From the NCBI GenBank assembly GCA_963662355.1, contig OY759361.1, positions 1,860,001 through 1,924,000 on the forward strand: a DNA stretch of 64,000 bases, written 5' to 3'. The DNA comes from WTFY01 sp026713925 (GTDB lineage Bacteria; Pseudomonadota; Gammaproteobacteria; UBA4575). The notes beneath the pieces are model-generated. The model was not told the DNA's origin. It searched no databases and saw nothing but the letters and a program-made list of their open reading frames with translations. The position numbers were made by a program, and so were the translations under genes. Positions 9,552 to 18,459 of this stretch are shown here, in pieces (position 1 is the stretch's first letter; every line of letters begins with the position of its first letter).

Positions 9552-10926
9552 AGACTTTATTTTCGCCCAACAAATTCATCATTGCAGCCGCCTTGTCGAA
9601 GGTCTCCTGATACTCTGCATCCTCATCAGAATCAAACACAATCCCACCTCCCGCATAGAAATACATCTGATGGCTCCGATGCAAAATCGTACGAATTGCA
9701 ATATTGATATCCATATTGCCATCGAACCCTATGTACCCTATCGACCCGCAATAAATACCCCGACGGTGTGGCTCCAATTCTTCTATCACTTCCATAGAAC
9801 GGATTTTAGGCGCACCTGTTATCGAACCTCCCGGAAAACAACCTCGCAACAAATCCATTGCAGACCGGTGAGCTCTGAGCTTCCCTGTAATCGTGCTCAC
9901 CATGTGATGTACATTTGGAAAACTTTCTATATCAAAAAGCTTCTGCACCTGCACAGATCCGAGTGCACAATTCTTGCTGATGTCATTGCGTAGCAGATCA
10001 ACGATCATGAGATTCTCTGCCTGATCCTTCACACTGAGTGCAAGTTCTTTTGCCAGACACCGATCCTTATTTTGATCTTGGGACCGTGGTCGTGTCCCTT
10101 TTATTGGCCTTGTCTTGACCATTCCGTCTTTGACTGATAAAAACTGTTCGGGCGAATTGCTTAACACCTGAAATTCAGGGTAGTTCATGTAAGCACTGAA
10201 TGGAGAAGGATTTATTTTTCTCAAAACCTGATAAGCTGACCAAGGGTCGCCTTCAACATCCGTAGTGAACCTTTGTGCAAGATTCACTTGGTAACAATCG
10301 CCTTCCAGAATATATTGTTTTATCTTCCTGAATGCATTGCCATAGTATTCCCGTGTCATGTTGGAGCTGATTGGGGCATTGACCCTGAATTCCTGATGTT
10401 TCTTGTGATTGGCCTGACTTGTGAATAGCTTTACTAATCCATTCCAGCACCTTTTGGTTCTGGTGTTTGAACAGTCTCCTACTAAAACCGATTTCATTTT
10501 AGAGTGGTCAACGACAACGGCCCAAGAGTAGATACCTATAACCATATCCGGTATCGCAACATCATTAGCAGCTACAGAGGGTATTTTCTCCATATAGCGG
10601 CATAGATCATAACTGAAAAAACCGAGTGCACCCCCTGCAAACGGAAGGTCACATGTATTTGGCCCAGTTTCCGGAAGCTGTTCGCGCAGAACCGTAAAAG
10701 GCCCATCCAGCACTGTATAGGACTGGGAACATGTCTGAATTTTCGTCCTGCAGTCCTGTGTGGTAATACAAACATCAGGTCTTGCAACCATGATGTCGTA
10801 GCGGCCCTGTGTGCCGGCTGGTCGATTGCTGTCGATGAAAACGGACCAAGGTTCACCTGCAATTTTATTGAAGAGCAGCGCACTGTCTCTTTGGTATGGA
10901 AGATCAGCAAATGTGAGGTCCGTCAT
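9535..10926 (-). CDS. pabB: Aminodeoxychorismate synthase component I
   Basis: Chorismate-binding enzyme that, with a PabA amidotransferase, makes aminodeoxychorismate, the precursor of p-aminobenzoate. The conserved C-terminal core is present (DCYQVNLAQRF, KTRPIKGTRPR, GCFPGGSITGAPK, YCGSIGYIGFDG). The start is set at the ATG at 10926, which overlaps the upstream stop as ATGA and begins MTDLTFADLPY; this gives 463 residues. p-Aminobenzoate feeds both folate and the H4MPT-specific MptG enzyme at 20.6 kb, which explains its place in this cluster. Confidence 0.92.
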   Translation of the reverse strand: MTDLTFADLPYQRDSALLFNKIAGEPWSVFIDSNRPAGTQGRYDIMVARPDVCITTQDCRTKIQTCSQSYTVLDGPFTVLREQLPETGPNTCDLPFAGGALGFFSYDLCRYMEKIPSVAANDVAIPDMVIGIYSWAVVVDHSKMKSVLVGDCSNTRTKRCWNGLVKLFTSQANHKKHQEFRVNAPISSNMTREYYGNAFRKIKQYILEGDCYQVNLAQRFTTDVEGDPWSAYQVLRKINPSPFSAYMNYPEFQVLSNSPEQFLSVKDGMVKTRPIKGTRPRSQDQNKDRCLAKELALSVKDQAENLMIVDLLRNDISKNCALGSVQVQKLFDIESFPNVHHMVSTITGKLRAHRSAMDLLRGCFPGGSITGAPKIRSMEVIEELEPHRRGIYCGSIGYIGFDGNMDINIAIRTILHRSHQMYFYAGGGIVFDSDEDAEYQETFDKAAAMMNLLGENKVYAMGS

Positions 10927-11975
10927 ATGCAGTATCTCTGAAAACCCAAACAGGCAATGGATGCAGCTGAGGCACAATCCCCCACATTCACACCGTCATC
11001 AATGTCCTCATAGTCAAACAGGCTGGCCGCGTCCACATATCGTCGATTCAGGCGTTGAGCAATTTCTTTGACAAGAAAACGGCCGACTCCTGCTCCAACA
11101 ACTGGAAAATTGAGTGATTGTTCCACCTTGGAAAGGTGCTTACGACATGCGTTAATGATCGTCTGTATCTGTTGCTCACGTACATACTCAGCGACATCCC
11201 GCCACAGGCTTAATGCTTCCGGGACTGCATCGTAACCAAATATTCTTGCCAGACGGGCCGCGCTGGACATCTTGTCCCTGCCTCGGCCATCAGGTGTATT
11301 GCCCATATCTGCATACCCTGGAAGTTCCCCGGTCAACCTGTACAGGTCCGCTGAACTTGCAAAATACTCGTTGATTACCGGAATGAACCGGTCTTCTATA
11401 GGTGCTGCTTTGCAAAGGGCGAACACCGGCGTCCTCACCACACCACAATACACCAGTTCCTGCGCATAAAGTCTCTCAGCATCAGTACAGCCTTCATTCA
11501 TGACCTGATGACCCTGTATGGCCAAGATATCAGTCGTTGTGCTGCCGACATCTATAAAAAGCGCATCTTTCAGTTGGGTAGCAATAAAATTTGCACTACC
11601 AAACCAATTAGCAGAAGCGATATGCCTGTACTCTCTGACGGCTTCCCCGGCACTGACAAATCCTTTAGCTCCAGCAAAATAGCGTGTTTCCGTTTCGCTG
11701 AAGTTTTCTTCAATCTCACCAATAATCCTCCGGGTACCTTCTTTACGACTGTTGAAATGATCTACCATTTCACCTGTCATCGTGATTGCGAACAAGGATT
11801 CCGAAAAATCTAATTGTTTACTGATTACGTCAATTGAAGCACGCAATTGATTCAGCCCTCTCCACAATTGACAAGGTAGCTGATAGACATGAGATATCGA
11901 CCTGCTGCCCGCAGCCTTAGCCACCTTGACATGAGCCCCACCGATATCCCAGCCCAAAACATTCTCACGCGGCAT
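10923..11975 (-). CDS. mfnF: MfnF-like H4MPT-linked C1 pathway protein (hydantoinase-like)
   Basis: A 350-residue protein of the actin-like hydantoinase/oxoprolinase-related family marked as H4MPT-linked C1 transfer protein (TIGR03123 type). Its N-terminus GWDIGGAHVKVAKA is a phosphate-binding loop, and a second one is IDVGSTTTDILAI. The methanogen MfnF of this family joins the furan amine to the glutamyl-tyramine unit of methanofuran. Methylofuran of methylotrophs has a related structure, so the same coupling is likely. It overlaps mfnD by 11 bp and pabB by 4 bp. Confidence 0.84.
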   Translation of the reverse strand: MPRENVLGWDIGGAHVKVAKAAGSRSISHVYQLPCQLWRGLNQLRASIDVISKQLDFSESLFAITMTGEMVDHFNSRKEGTRRIIGEIEENFSETETRYFAGAKGFVSAGEAVREYRHIASANWFGSANFIATQLKDALFIDVGSTTTDILAIQGHQVMNEGCTDAERLYAQELVYCGVVRTPVFALCKAAPIEDRFIPVINEYFASSADLYRLTGELPGYADMGNTPDGRGRDKMSSAARLARIFGYDAVPEALSLWRDVAEYVREQQIQTIINACRKHLSKVEQSLNFPVVGAGVGRFLVKEIAQRLNRRYVDAASLFDYEDIDDGVNVGDCASAASIACLGFQRYCI

Positions 11976-12960
11976 GGCATGCCACCAGGTCTACCATGAC
12001 TGTACCCATATCGGTGGGTACCAGACCAGGCAACTGTCTGTCGAGAAAACATTTCAGTATCAATTCAGCAGGGTTCACACACAAGACCGACCCAAGTCCT
12101 ACATAGGAAGTGGTTAACCTAGGATTGATTTCAACCAGCAATATTTGATTCCCTGTAATTACAACATCAACACCAACATATCCGCACAGTCCAGGTAATG
12201 CCTGCACCAGTCTGTCGCAAAATGGAGTGAATCTATCTCTCTCAAAAGCATTTACATTGCATTTGACCCATTGCAAGCGGCCATTTCCTTCACGAATATA
12301 TTGCTCATTGCAACTTAATACCGAACATCTGCCTTGCAGACACAGCAAGCTCAGGCTCGCATGCGTGCCCTGAACATAGGGCTGGAAAATATATTGATTC
12401 CTGTCAGGCAGGTCAGCAGCCGCCTGCAACTCAGACCGGTTATTTAAAAGGGATACTTCAGTGCAGCCAGCACCGTCTACAGGCTTCATTATAAATTGTT
12501 CTCCTCCCAGATGCCGGGCATCACTTGTCAGGCAGGTCGGAATTTGTGGGACGTTATGTGCCAGCAAGTGCCTGTATGTAGCATACTTGTTGCTGGTCAG
12601 CCTAATAGTTTCTATCTCACAGTTGAGCAGCTTGAACGTCTGCCCCGAACATCTTTTACAAAGTGAATACAAAATGTCATCATATTCCGGTGCAATAATC
12701 AGCAATGCATCTTTCTTACAGGCAAGCTGCTCAAGCTTCTCTGAGTAATGCTCTCCAGGCTCAATTACTATCGTTTCTGCACCTTCCACACCGTTTCCAA
12801 GGCGCTTGTCCCTGAGTATAAAGACACTGCAATCAGGTAACTGCTGGAAGTCATTGACAGCAGCCCGGAGCATCAAGTCCCCTTCTCTTTCCAAAGATGG
12901 TGACAGGGGCTGGCCCAGCATGCCTCCACCAGTGATATACTCAAAAATTAGGATATTCAT
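11965..12960 (-). CDS. mfnD: MfnD-like ATP-grasp ligase
   Basis: A 331-residue ATP-grasp protein. The start NILIFEYITGGGM is characteristic of the MfnD group, and the metal-binding end of the ATP site is LLVEINPRLTTSYVGL. In methanogens MfnD joins tyramine and glutamate for methanofuran. In methylotrophs the acceptor may be tyrosine or the poly-glutamate tail, so the exact substrate is open. It is the first gene of the leftward run mfnD-mfnF-pabB-mfnE-RND. Only 9 bp separate its start codon from that of the divergent HisA-like gene. Confidence 0.8.
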   Translation of the reverse strand: MNILIFEYITGGGMLGQPLSPSLEREGDLMLRAAVNDFQQLPDCSVFILRDKRLGNGVEGAETIVIEPGEHYSEKLEQLACKKDALLIIAPEYDDILYSLCKRCSGQTFKLLNCEIETIRLTSNKYATYRHLLAHNVPQIPTCLTSDARHLGGEQFIMKPVDGAGCTEVSLLNNRSELQAAADLPDRNQYIFQPYVQGTHASLSLLCLQGRCSVLSCNEQYIREGNGRLQWVKCNVNAFERDRFTPFCDRLVQALPGLCGYVGVDVVITGNQILLVEINPRLTTSYVGLGSVLCVNPAELILKCFLDRQLPGLVPTDMGTVMVDLVACHAA

Positions 12961-12969
12961 CTTCGTACG

Positions 12970-13677
12970 ATGCAGATTGTTCCGGTACTTGACCTATCTA
13001 AAGGCCTGGTTGTTCATGCAAAAAAAGGAATCCGGAGACATTATAGGCCAATACAATCATCCTTATGCCCTACTGCCTATCCTGTAGGTGTTGTCCAAAA
13101 TTTCATGGAGTTGTTTGACTTTCACACGCTTTATATTGCTGATCTGGATGCCATAGCGCTGCAGGGCCACAATGCAGATGTCGTTCAGGGTATCTGTGTT
13201 GAGTACCCAGAACTCGAAATATGGCTGGATACTGGGCCTTCGTTAATTAGTCACTACCTTGATAATCCAATCACTCCCTCGCTGCGAATAATCCTATCTA
13301 CAGAATCCTTGCACTCCGCATCAATCTTAATTTCACTGAGAAATGCCTACCGGGATCATCGCTTTGTACTTTCTCTTGATTACAAATCAAATTCCGTACT
13401 AGGATCACAGGAAATCATGCAGGAAAGAGATTCATGGCCATCAGATATAGTGGTTCTAAACCTGGATCATGTAGGCACTTGCAGCGGAGTGAACTTCCCA
13501 GCCATACCGAACCAGCAGACATTATTTGCTATGCACAAAATTTACTATGGTGGCGGAATCAGAAATTATGCTGATTTGCTGCAGCTGAAAAATCTGGGTG
13601 CTGCAGGTGCCTTGCTTTCCACAGCATTGCATGAAAAAACGGTTACCAAAACTGAACTGCAGTTGTTCAACCGATAA
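12970..13677 (+). CDS. HisA/HisF-related TIM-barrel protein of the H4MPT cluster
   Basis: A 235-residue TIM barrel related to HisA. The first strand IVPVLDLSKGLVVHA keeps the HisA Asp, and a late strand reads MHKIYYGGGIRNYADLL. Such HisA-like proteins occur in methanogens and methylotrophs next to methanofuran or H4MPT genes, and their reaction is not known to me. A true histidine-pathway enzyme is less likely because no his genes are nearby. The 3' end overlaps the convergent pterin-synthase-like gene by 11 bp. Confidence 0.72.
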   Translation: MQIVPVLDLSKGLVVHAKKGIRRHYRPIQSSLCPTAYPVGVVQNFMELFDFHTLYIADLDAIALQGHNADVVQGICVEYPELEIWLDTGPSLISHYLDNPITPSLRIILSTESLHSASILISLRNAYRDHRFVLSLDYKSNSVLGSQEIMQERDSWPSDIVVLNLDHVGTCSGVNFPAIPNQQTLFAMHKIYYGGGIRNYADLLQLKNLGAAGALLSTALHEKTVTKTELQLFNR

Positions 13678-14887
13678 TTTTTAGACTATCTCGTCTGCTC
13701 TGGTGCAACAATCTGCGCAATCGAGACTTGCCCAATTCATCCGAGGTGAAGTGTCCCAACAAGGCATTGCGCCCTCGCTCCTGCAACTCACGCAGGCTAG
13801 GGCCGGTATAACAGCAGTACGAATGCTCTGTCTCAAAAATCTGCAGTTCCACAAGTCCTGGCAAATATTCAATCAGCATTTCCCATATGTAGATACTCAA
13901 TAGCTCGGTACTGGACCGCCAACTCAACTCGGCACTAACATAATTCAGAGTTTGGTGATCTAGTTCATCAATCACTTTTTGGCTAACAATTCGTTTCAAA
14001 TACCCATAATCCGCAACAAAGCCTGTAAGCGCATCGATTTGGTCCTCAACTTTCACGCTCATGGCGTAATGACCACCATGCAAGTTTACGCATTTCCCTG
14101 GGTGGTCAGTGATAAAATGTGCTGAATCAAACACCAGTTCCTTGACAACGGTTGCCCGATCATGCGACTTAAAAAATCTCTCACATGCAGCAGGTATCTT
14201 TTCCAAGTACTCAGCTATCACTTCCAGTAAACGTGATGTGTCCTTGCGAGTTTCGCTTCTCATCAAAAGTCCATTTTCATGTACCGAGGCGTCAAGCCCT
14301 TTCAGGCAGACCTGATAATTCTTTTTCAGGTGGTCGCTGACCCTGTTTGCATCCTTGCAGTCCGGAAAATCAATAAACAGATATCCTGCATGCATCTCGC
14401 CAATATGTGCGATGAGTATCGTGATTTGCTGCAAAAATGACCCTGCAGATAATTGTGTGATTTCGGAAGGCACCCAAATACTGGGGATTTTTAGGCTGTT
14501 TCTGGCAATCACGCGGTGTGTTGCATTTTCATACATATATTCCTGCCTGAATTGAAACCCCAGAGACCGCAATGATTCCAGATACCAGAGCAACTGTTCG
14601 AGTCTACGCACCCCAAGTGAAATCATCGTGAATTTGCCTTGCTGCACCATGGCCCGTGCCATTCCTAGACCCTTCAGAATATCCAGTGTATTCCGGCCAA
14701 CTTTTCTGTCCGGCCTCCAGTAAGAAGAAATGTCATCCGCCTGATTAATCTGATCCGGGCTCAGCACCAAATCCAGAGGCAGGTGATGACGTAAGGCATA
14801 CTCTTGCAACGTCAAACCGCTACAAGCCAATAGATGCTCATTCGTCAAACTATTGCCAACATCTTCATGACAATCAAGACATTGCAT
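13667..14887 (-). CDS. 6-pyruvoyl-tetrahydropterin synthase-like fusion protein
   Basis: A 406-residue protein in three parts. Residues 1-45 form a small Cys/His segment (CLDCHEDVGNSLTNEHLLAC) resembling a Ros/MucR-type finger. A middle domain of about 200 residues is unrecognised. The C-terminal part (about 245-375) is a PTPS/QueD-type domain with zinc ligands in SAHF and LHGGHY and the catalytic-type cysteine in PGKC. The spacing HGGH differs from the usual HGH. Related fusions occur in H4MPT clusters, so a pterin side-chain step is a reasonable inference. It ends the leftward transcription unit. Confidence 0.72.
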   Translation of the reverse strand: MQCLDCHEDVGNSLTNEHLLACSGLTLQEYALRHHLPLDLVLSPDQINQADDISSYWRPDRKVGRNTLDILKGLGMARAMVQQGKFTMISLGVRRLEQLLWYLESLRSLGFQFRQEYMYENATHRVIARNSLKIPSIWVPSEITQLSAGSFLQQITILIAHIGEMHAGYLFIDFPDCKDANRVSDHLKKNYQVCLKGLDASVHENGLLMRSETRKDTSRLLEVIAEYLEKIPAACERFFKSHDRATVVKELVFDSAHFITDHPGKCVNLHGGHYAMSVKVEDQIDALTGFVADYGYLKRIVSQKVIDELDHQTLNYVSAELSWRSSTELLSIYIWEMLIEYLPGLVELQIFETEHSYCCYTGPSLRELQERGRNALLGHFTSDELGKSRLRRLLHQSRRDSLKIIG

Positions 14888-14957
14888 ATTCGAACCCAGT
14901 TTTCATACCGGTGGTAACACTGTTACAAATTATATCAGCAAAACAGTTGACCAAAAA

Positions 14958-14983
14958 AAATGCCCCGCAATTGCGGGGCATTT
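14958..14983 (-). terminator. Rho-independent terminator after fae
   Basis: A perfect inverted repeat AAATGCCCCGCAA/TTGCGGGGCATTT lies 25 bp beyond the fae stop. On the minus strand it is followed by eight T residues in a row, as expected for intrinsic termination. It closes the mptG-to-fae transcription unit. Confidence 0.88.
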
Positions 14984-15007
14984 CCTTAGGTTAACCTGAG
15001 AAAGTAA

Positions 15008-15535
15008 TCAGAAGCCTTTGAATGGATGCTCTGCACTGTCCTTTTGCGCAACCACTGCTGAGGCTTTGGGCTCGTCTTTGACAGCACGTTCCAAAGATTC
15101 TTTCACAGCCTTGTAGTTATTTTCATAGATAGCTTCATTGTCTTTTGCTTCCCAGTGAATGAAAACACCTACACATACGAAAACGTCATCCGCTTCGTCT
15201 GCAGGAATAGTGCCATCTTCAACACTGTCTGCTACAGCTTTAGCGACCGCCACTTGTGCAGGACCAAACATCTGTACAGCTTGGTTTGCACCCTTGATAG
15301 TCACTTTGTTGAACATCATGGTGTTAGGCTTACATGGCAAATTAGGAGCAATCACAGCCAGCAAAGTGGAAAAACCGTCCTTATTGTTAACCAAGCCATT
15401 ACAAAAAGCAGTTTCAACGGCAGAGCCACGCGGGCCAATCAATAAATCGATATGCGCGATTTCTGCCATTGTGCCGGAAGGATCATTATCATTAACGAGT
15501 GATTCTCCGACCATTACTTTGTTAATCAATGCCAT
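15008..15535 (-). CDS. fae: Formaldehyde-activating enzyme
   Basis: Fae condenses formaldehyde with H4MPT to methylene-H4MPT in the cytoplasm, the entry point of this C1 route. The 175-residue protein matches the family along its length (HIDLLIGPRGSAVETAFCN, FGPAQVAVAKAVADSVEDG). The catalytic histidine of Fae is in the segment AEIAHIDLLIG. AGGAG stands at a good distance before the ATG. It is the last gene of the run and ends in a strong terminator, which suits a protein that is abundant in methylotrophs. Confidence 0.97.
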   Translation of the reverse strand: MALINKVMVGESLVNDNDPSGTMAEIAHIDLLIGPRGSAVETAFCNGLVNNKDGFSTLLAVIAPNLPCKPNTMMFNKVTIKGANQAVQMFGPAQVAVAKAVADSVEDGTIPADEADDVFVCVGVFIHWEAKDNEAIYENNYKAVKESLERAVKDEPKASAVVAQKDSAEHPFKGF

Positions 15536-15621
15536 TATTATTCTCCTGTTTCATTTTGTTGTCGATAAACCGCAGACCATCAGTCCGCCCGTACCCTCAT
15601 GGATTATGCTAGCAACTGCGC

Positions 15622-15630
15622 ATTGTACCA
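15622..15630 (-). promoter_or_regulatory. Candidate extended -10 promoter for fae
   Basis: On the minus strand the sequence TGG-TACAAT fits an extended -10 element (TGn followed by five of six matches to TATAAT). It lies in the 99-bp gap between the CitG-like stop and fae, about 87 bp before the fae start. I see no good -35, as is common with extended -10 sites. It would allow fae to be transcribed above the level of the upstream genes. Confidence 0.35.
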
Positions 15631-15634
15631 CACT

Positions 15635-16489
15635 TCACAGTGTTCCTAGCCCAACTGCAAAGATACTAGCTACCGTCAGGTCCGCTGTTGTTCCCGGGTT
15701 AATTCGATCACGCCTGAGTTGGTCATCGATTTCCAGTAATCGTGCCTCATACCTGATTGGCGAATCCGAACGGTAGAATTCCTTTTCAAGTGGGGTGATC
15801 ATATCACTAATTTCCCGAGCTTTTAATACACCGAATTTTCGTTCGATCAGGCTATCCGGAAATCTTGATAGAAAGGCTAGGAACAATCCAGTTGCAGCCC
15901 AGCACTCATCATTCCAACGTGCCATCAATGCTTCAAAATGGGGCGCCCCAAAAAACAGAATATCGTGGTAATTATTTGAATACTGGTTAGCTATGCGGTC
16001 CCAAGAGGAAGCATATTTCATTGTATTTAATAGGGTTACCGTAGGCTCTTCATATATATCTTGATTTTGCTTGTGCCCCATCCCGCCTGGTTCTGCCATA
16101 CGAATGGCCTGATATACTTTTTTTGCATCCTGCACTGTGGATTGCCGCAGAACTGCCCATAGCGACTTTGCGAGATCGGAACCTGTTTCCCTCCTCAGGC
16201 AGGCTTGAATCAAAGGCGCGACAAGCAGAATGATCCCAAGATTGGTATTTGTACCTACTGCCAGGTGTGTAGCTTGGACTGCCCGCAAAACCCGTTCTCC
16301 CAGTGTCAGGGCAGGGGCAGCCATAGATTCGGCACTGACCTGCGCACTGCTCAGGAAATCTTCAACACTGGGTACAGAATCACTTGAGTGAATTCCCGTA
16401 TTCCCGGGCTTTAGTGCATGCATATCAACCCAGCATACATGCCTGTACAGGTCCGCCAGCTTTGGACTCAATGAACCCTGATTACGCAT
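15635..16489 (-). CDS. Triphosphoribosyl-dephospho-CoA synthase-like (CitG/MdcB family) protein of the H4MPT cluster
   Basis: Member of the CitG/MdcB family, with MHALKPGNTG near the N-terminus, TNTNLGIILLVAPL and AEPGGMG in the middle. In methylotrophs this family member sits in the mch-fae region (the orf7 position) and is thought to serve H4MPT synthesis by an unknown reaction. The start is uncertain. The ATG at 16489 begins just before the conserved part (MRNQGSLSPKLADLY). A TTG at 16561 overlapping the upstream stop or a GTG at 16597 would extend it by 24 or 36 residues. Confidence 0.8.
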   Translation of the reverse strand: MRNQGSLSPKLADLYRHVCWVDMHALKPGNTGIHSSDSVPSVEDFLSSAQVSAESMAAPALTLGERVLRAVQATHLAVGTNTNLGIILLVAPLIQACLRRETGSDLAKSLWAVLRQSTVQDAKKVYQAIRMAEPGGMGHKQNQDIYEEPTVTLLNTMKYASSWDRIANQYSNNYHDILFFGAPHFEALMARWNDECWAATGLFLAFLSRFPDSLIERKFGVLKAREISDMITPLEKEFYRSDSPIRYEARLLEIDDQLRRDRINPGTTADLTVASIFAVGLGTL

Positions 16490-16557
16490 ACTGCTGTACA
16501 CAGTAAAAGGGAGAAAATCTGAAACAGGCTCATGATTCTTGCCTAGCGCAGAAACGC

Positions 16558-17484
16558 TCAATTTTGGATTTTTCTGGATCGTACAGTACCGGAACACTGC
16601 TGCAAACTACTCAGGAAATGCTCGACCAGCTTCTCTGCGACTATAATTTTGCTGACACTTTGCAGGCCCCGCCATGCAGGAATGCTATTCACTTCAGTAA
16701 CCCACAAATTTTGATTCTGATCACACATGACATCGACGCCACCGTAATACATATCAACCGCTTTTACAGCTTCTCTGGCAATCCCGGTAAATTTTTCATC
16801 CAGCACTGCTGGATAGCACTTCCCTCCCGTTGCCACATTGGTAATCCAGCCACTACCTTGCCTTTTCATCATTGCAACAACCTGGTCTCCTATTACGAAT
16901 AGTCTCCAGTCATAAGCATCTTCTGAACCCGTCTCAATATATCTTTGCAAATAATAAATCCTGTTACATATTGTAAAATCAGTCATATCGCCAAGTTTGG
17001 TAATTAACTGCAGGTTTTTCCCCTGGGAGCCAAACAGGGGTTTCATTACAACCTTGTACCCTAGCTCCAACTGCTGACGTATGAAGGAATATGCATCATG
17101 AACATTGTTCCCGACCCAGGTTGGAGGAGTCAAAAGACCTGCATGACTAAGCAGAAAACTGGTCATGCCTTTGTCAACACTGCGTTCAATGGCACGAACT
17201 TCGTTATACACAAATACATTCAGTTCACGCAGTGCATGCAGGATATCCAGATAAAAAACGACTTCTTCGAGAGATCCTCCCGGCACCCCACGCACAAATA
17301 CTCCGTCAGGCAAACACCCACTAAAACCGGGAATAAACAGACTCCCCGGACCTAGCCCCGTCTCAAAATGACAGTTCGTCAATGAAACATTTGTACATTG
17401 ATGGCCCTTAGCGCAGAAAGCCTTGTGCAGTTCTTTTCCGTGCCAGCCAGGATCATCAGTGATAATCGCAATATGCCGAGACAT
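16558..17484 (-). CDS. RimK-like ATP-grasp ligase (H4MPT cluster)
   Basis: A 308-residue ATP-grasp protein of the RimK/MptN type, with the ATP-binding segment KVVMKPLFGSQGKNLQLI and the metal-binding end LWVTEVNSIPAWRGLQ. MptN in methanogens adds a glutamate to H4MPT; a similar amino-acid ligation to the pterin or to methylofuran is inferred. It occupies the position after mch known as orf5 in methylotrophs, with only 2 bp between the genes. Confidence 0.82.
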   Translation of the reverse strand: MSRHIAIITDDPGWHGKELHKAFCAKGHQCTNVSLTNCHFETGLGPGSLFIPGFSGCLPDGVFVRGVPGGSLEEVVFYLDILHALRELNVFVYNEVRAIERSVDKGMTSFLLSHAGLLTPPTWVGNNVHDAYSFIRQQLELGYKVVMKPLFGSQGKNLQLITKLGDMTDFTICNRIYYLQRYIETGSEDAYDWRLFVIGDQVVAMMKRQGSGWITNVATGGKCYPAVLDEKFTGIAREAVKAVDMYYGGVDVMCDQNQNLWVTEVNSIPAWRGLQSVSKIIVAEKLVEHFLSSLQQCSGTVRSRKIQN

Positions 17485-17486
17485 GA

Positions 17487-18440
17487 CTAGGAAAAGGATT
17501 TTGCAAGCAGGTCAGGCGCCAGATTTCCACCCCTGAAGGTTCTACCGCTATCAACCGAAGTGACTGCAACCCAGGCAGGACTGAACAGCATGGGATCAAT
17601 TTTGAAAAAGTCATACCCACAGTCTTTGAGAATCCTAGCAAATGGTTTGCCATAATCGGGCGATGAACTTGATGGAAGATCCAGTGCAAGTTTTTCCGCA
17701 CGTGTATCGTCCCCTTGGACAAACAGGTGCACTCGTCCAGCAAACAAGATTGCTGTATTGGTACGCTCCATAGCTGTCACAAAATCGGGTACTGGTGGAG
17801 AAAGTGGTGCACTTGCAGAGCCGTCCAGCACATCATCCAGAGGAAACCCTAGTGTATGAACCTTGTGCATGGCAACTTCCAGCACTCTGGAAACTACCTG
17901 GACATTACCTGCAATCGAACGGGTCGGAGTCAGAATGAAGGTCAGGGCAGCCGGAGTCAATCTGCATGTCTCAGCAATCCTGTTAATCAGTGCAACAGGT
18001 GGCAACTGATCTACCTCAAGTACAAACGTTGCGCTGTCACAAGTATCCTCATAGCCCAAATCTTCAAAAAGGGACTCTTTTCGCGCTATAGCACGGCCCG
18101 GACCTGATCCCAAGGCATGAAATTTTTCATGTGACAGACTCCAGCCCGCATACTGGCTGGCAAGGCATGCCAGAACCGGATTACACGTATGTACATGCAA
18201 GGAAAGTGGCCAGTCACTCACAGCCGCTGTATGGCAAAGCGTTACTTTTCCCAAGCCCCCCATACAGATTTCACCAATCACCCTGCCAGCTTCAAGCCCA
18301 CCTGCGCAATCTATACCTGCATCGATATATTTCGCACCATTACTGAACTCACCCACGATGACTCTCAAGGCGTCACTTTTATCAATTAGCTCCTGAACTA
18401 ACGGCTTGGCCAATTGGTTCACACTTACATTTTGCATCAT
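17487..18440 (-). CDS. mch: Methenyl-H4MPT cyclohydrolase
   Basis: Mch hydrolyses methenyl-H4MPT to formyl-H4MPT, the third step of formaldehyde oxidation here. The 317-residue length and the segments GLEAGRVIGEICMGGLG, FHALGSGPGRAIARKE and LGYEDTCDSATFVLE are typical. It lies between an ATP-grasp gene (19 bp upstream) and the RimK-like gene (2 bp downstream), the usual methylotroph arrangement. Confidence 0.96.
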   Translation of the reverse strand: MMQNVSVNQLAKPLVQELIDKSDALRVIVGEFSNGAKYIDAGIDCAGGLEAGRVIGEICMGGLGKVTLCHTAAVSDWPLSLHVHTCNPVLACLASQYAGWSLSHEKFHALGSGPGRAIARKESLFEDLGYEDTCDSATFVLEVDQLPPVALINRIAETCRLTPAALTFILTPTRSIAGNVQVVSRVLEVAMHKVHTLGFPLDDVLDGSASAPLSPPVPDFVTAMERTNTAILFAGRVHLFVQGDDTRAEKLALDLPSSSSPDYGKPFARILKDCGYDFFKIDPMLFSPAWVAVTSVDSGRTFRGGNLAPDLLAKSFS

Positions 18441-18459
18441 CTGTTCTCTTGTCTTAAAT

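Noticed and set aside
13667..14887. MucR/Ros transcription regulator
   Set aside because: Only the first 45 residues resemble a Ros-type finger; most of the protein is a pterin-synthase-like domain plus an unknown domain, so a regulator is unlikely.
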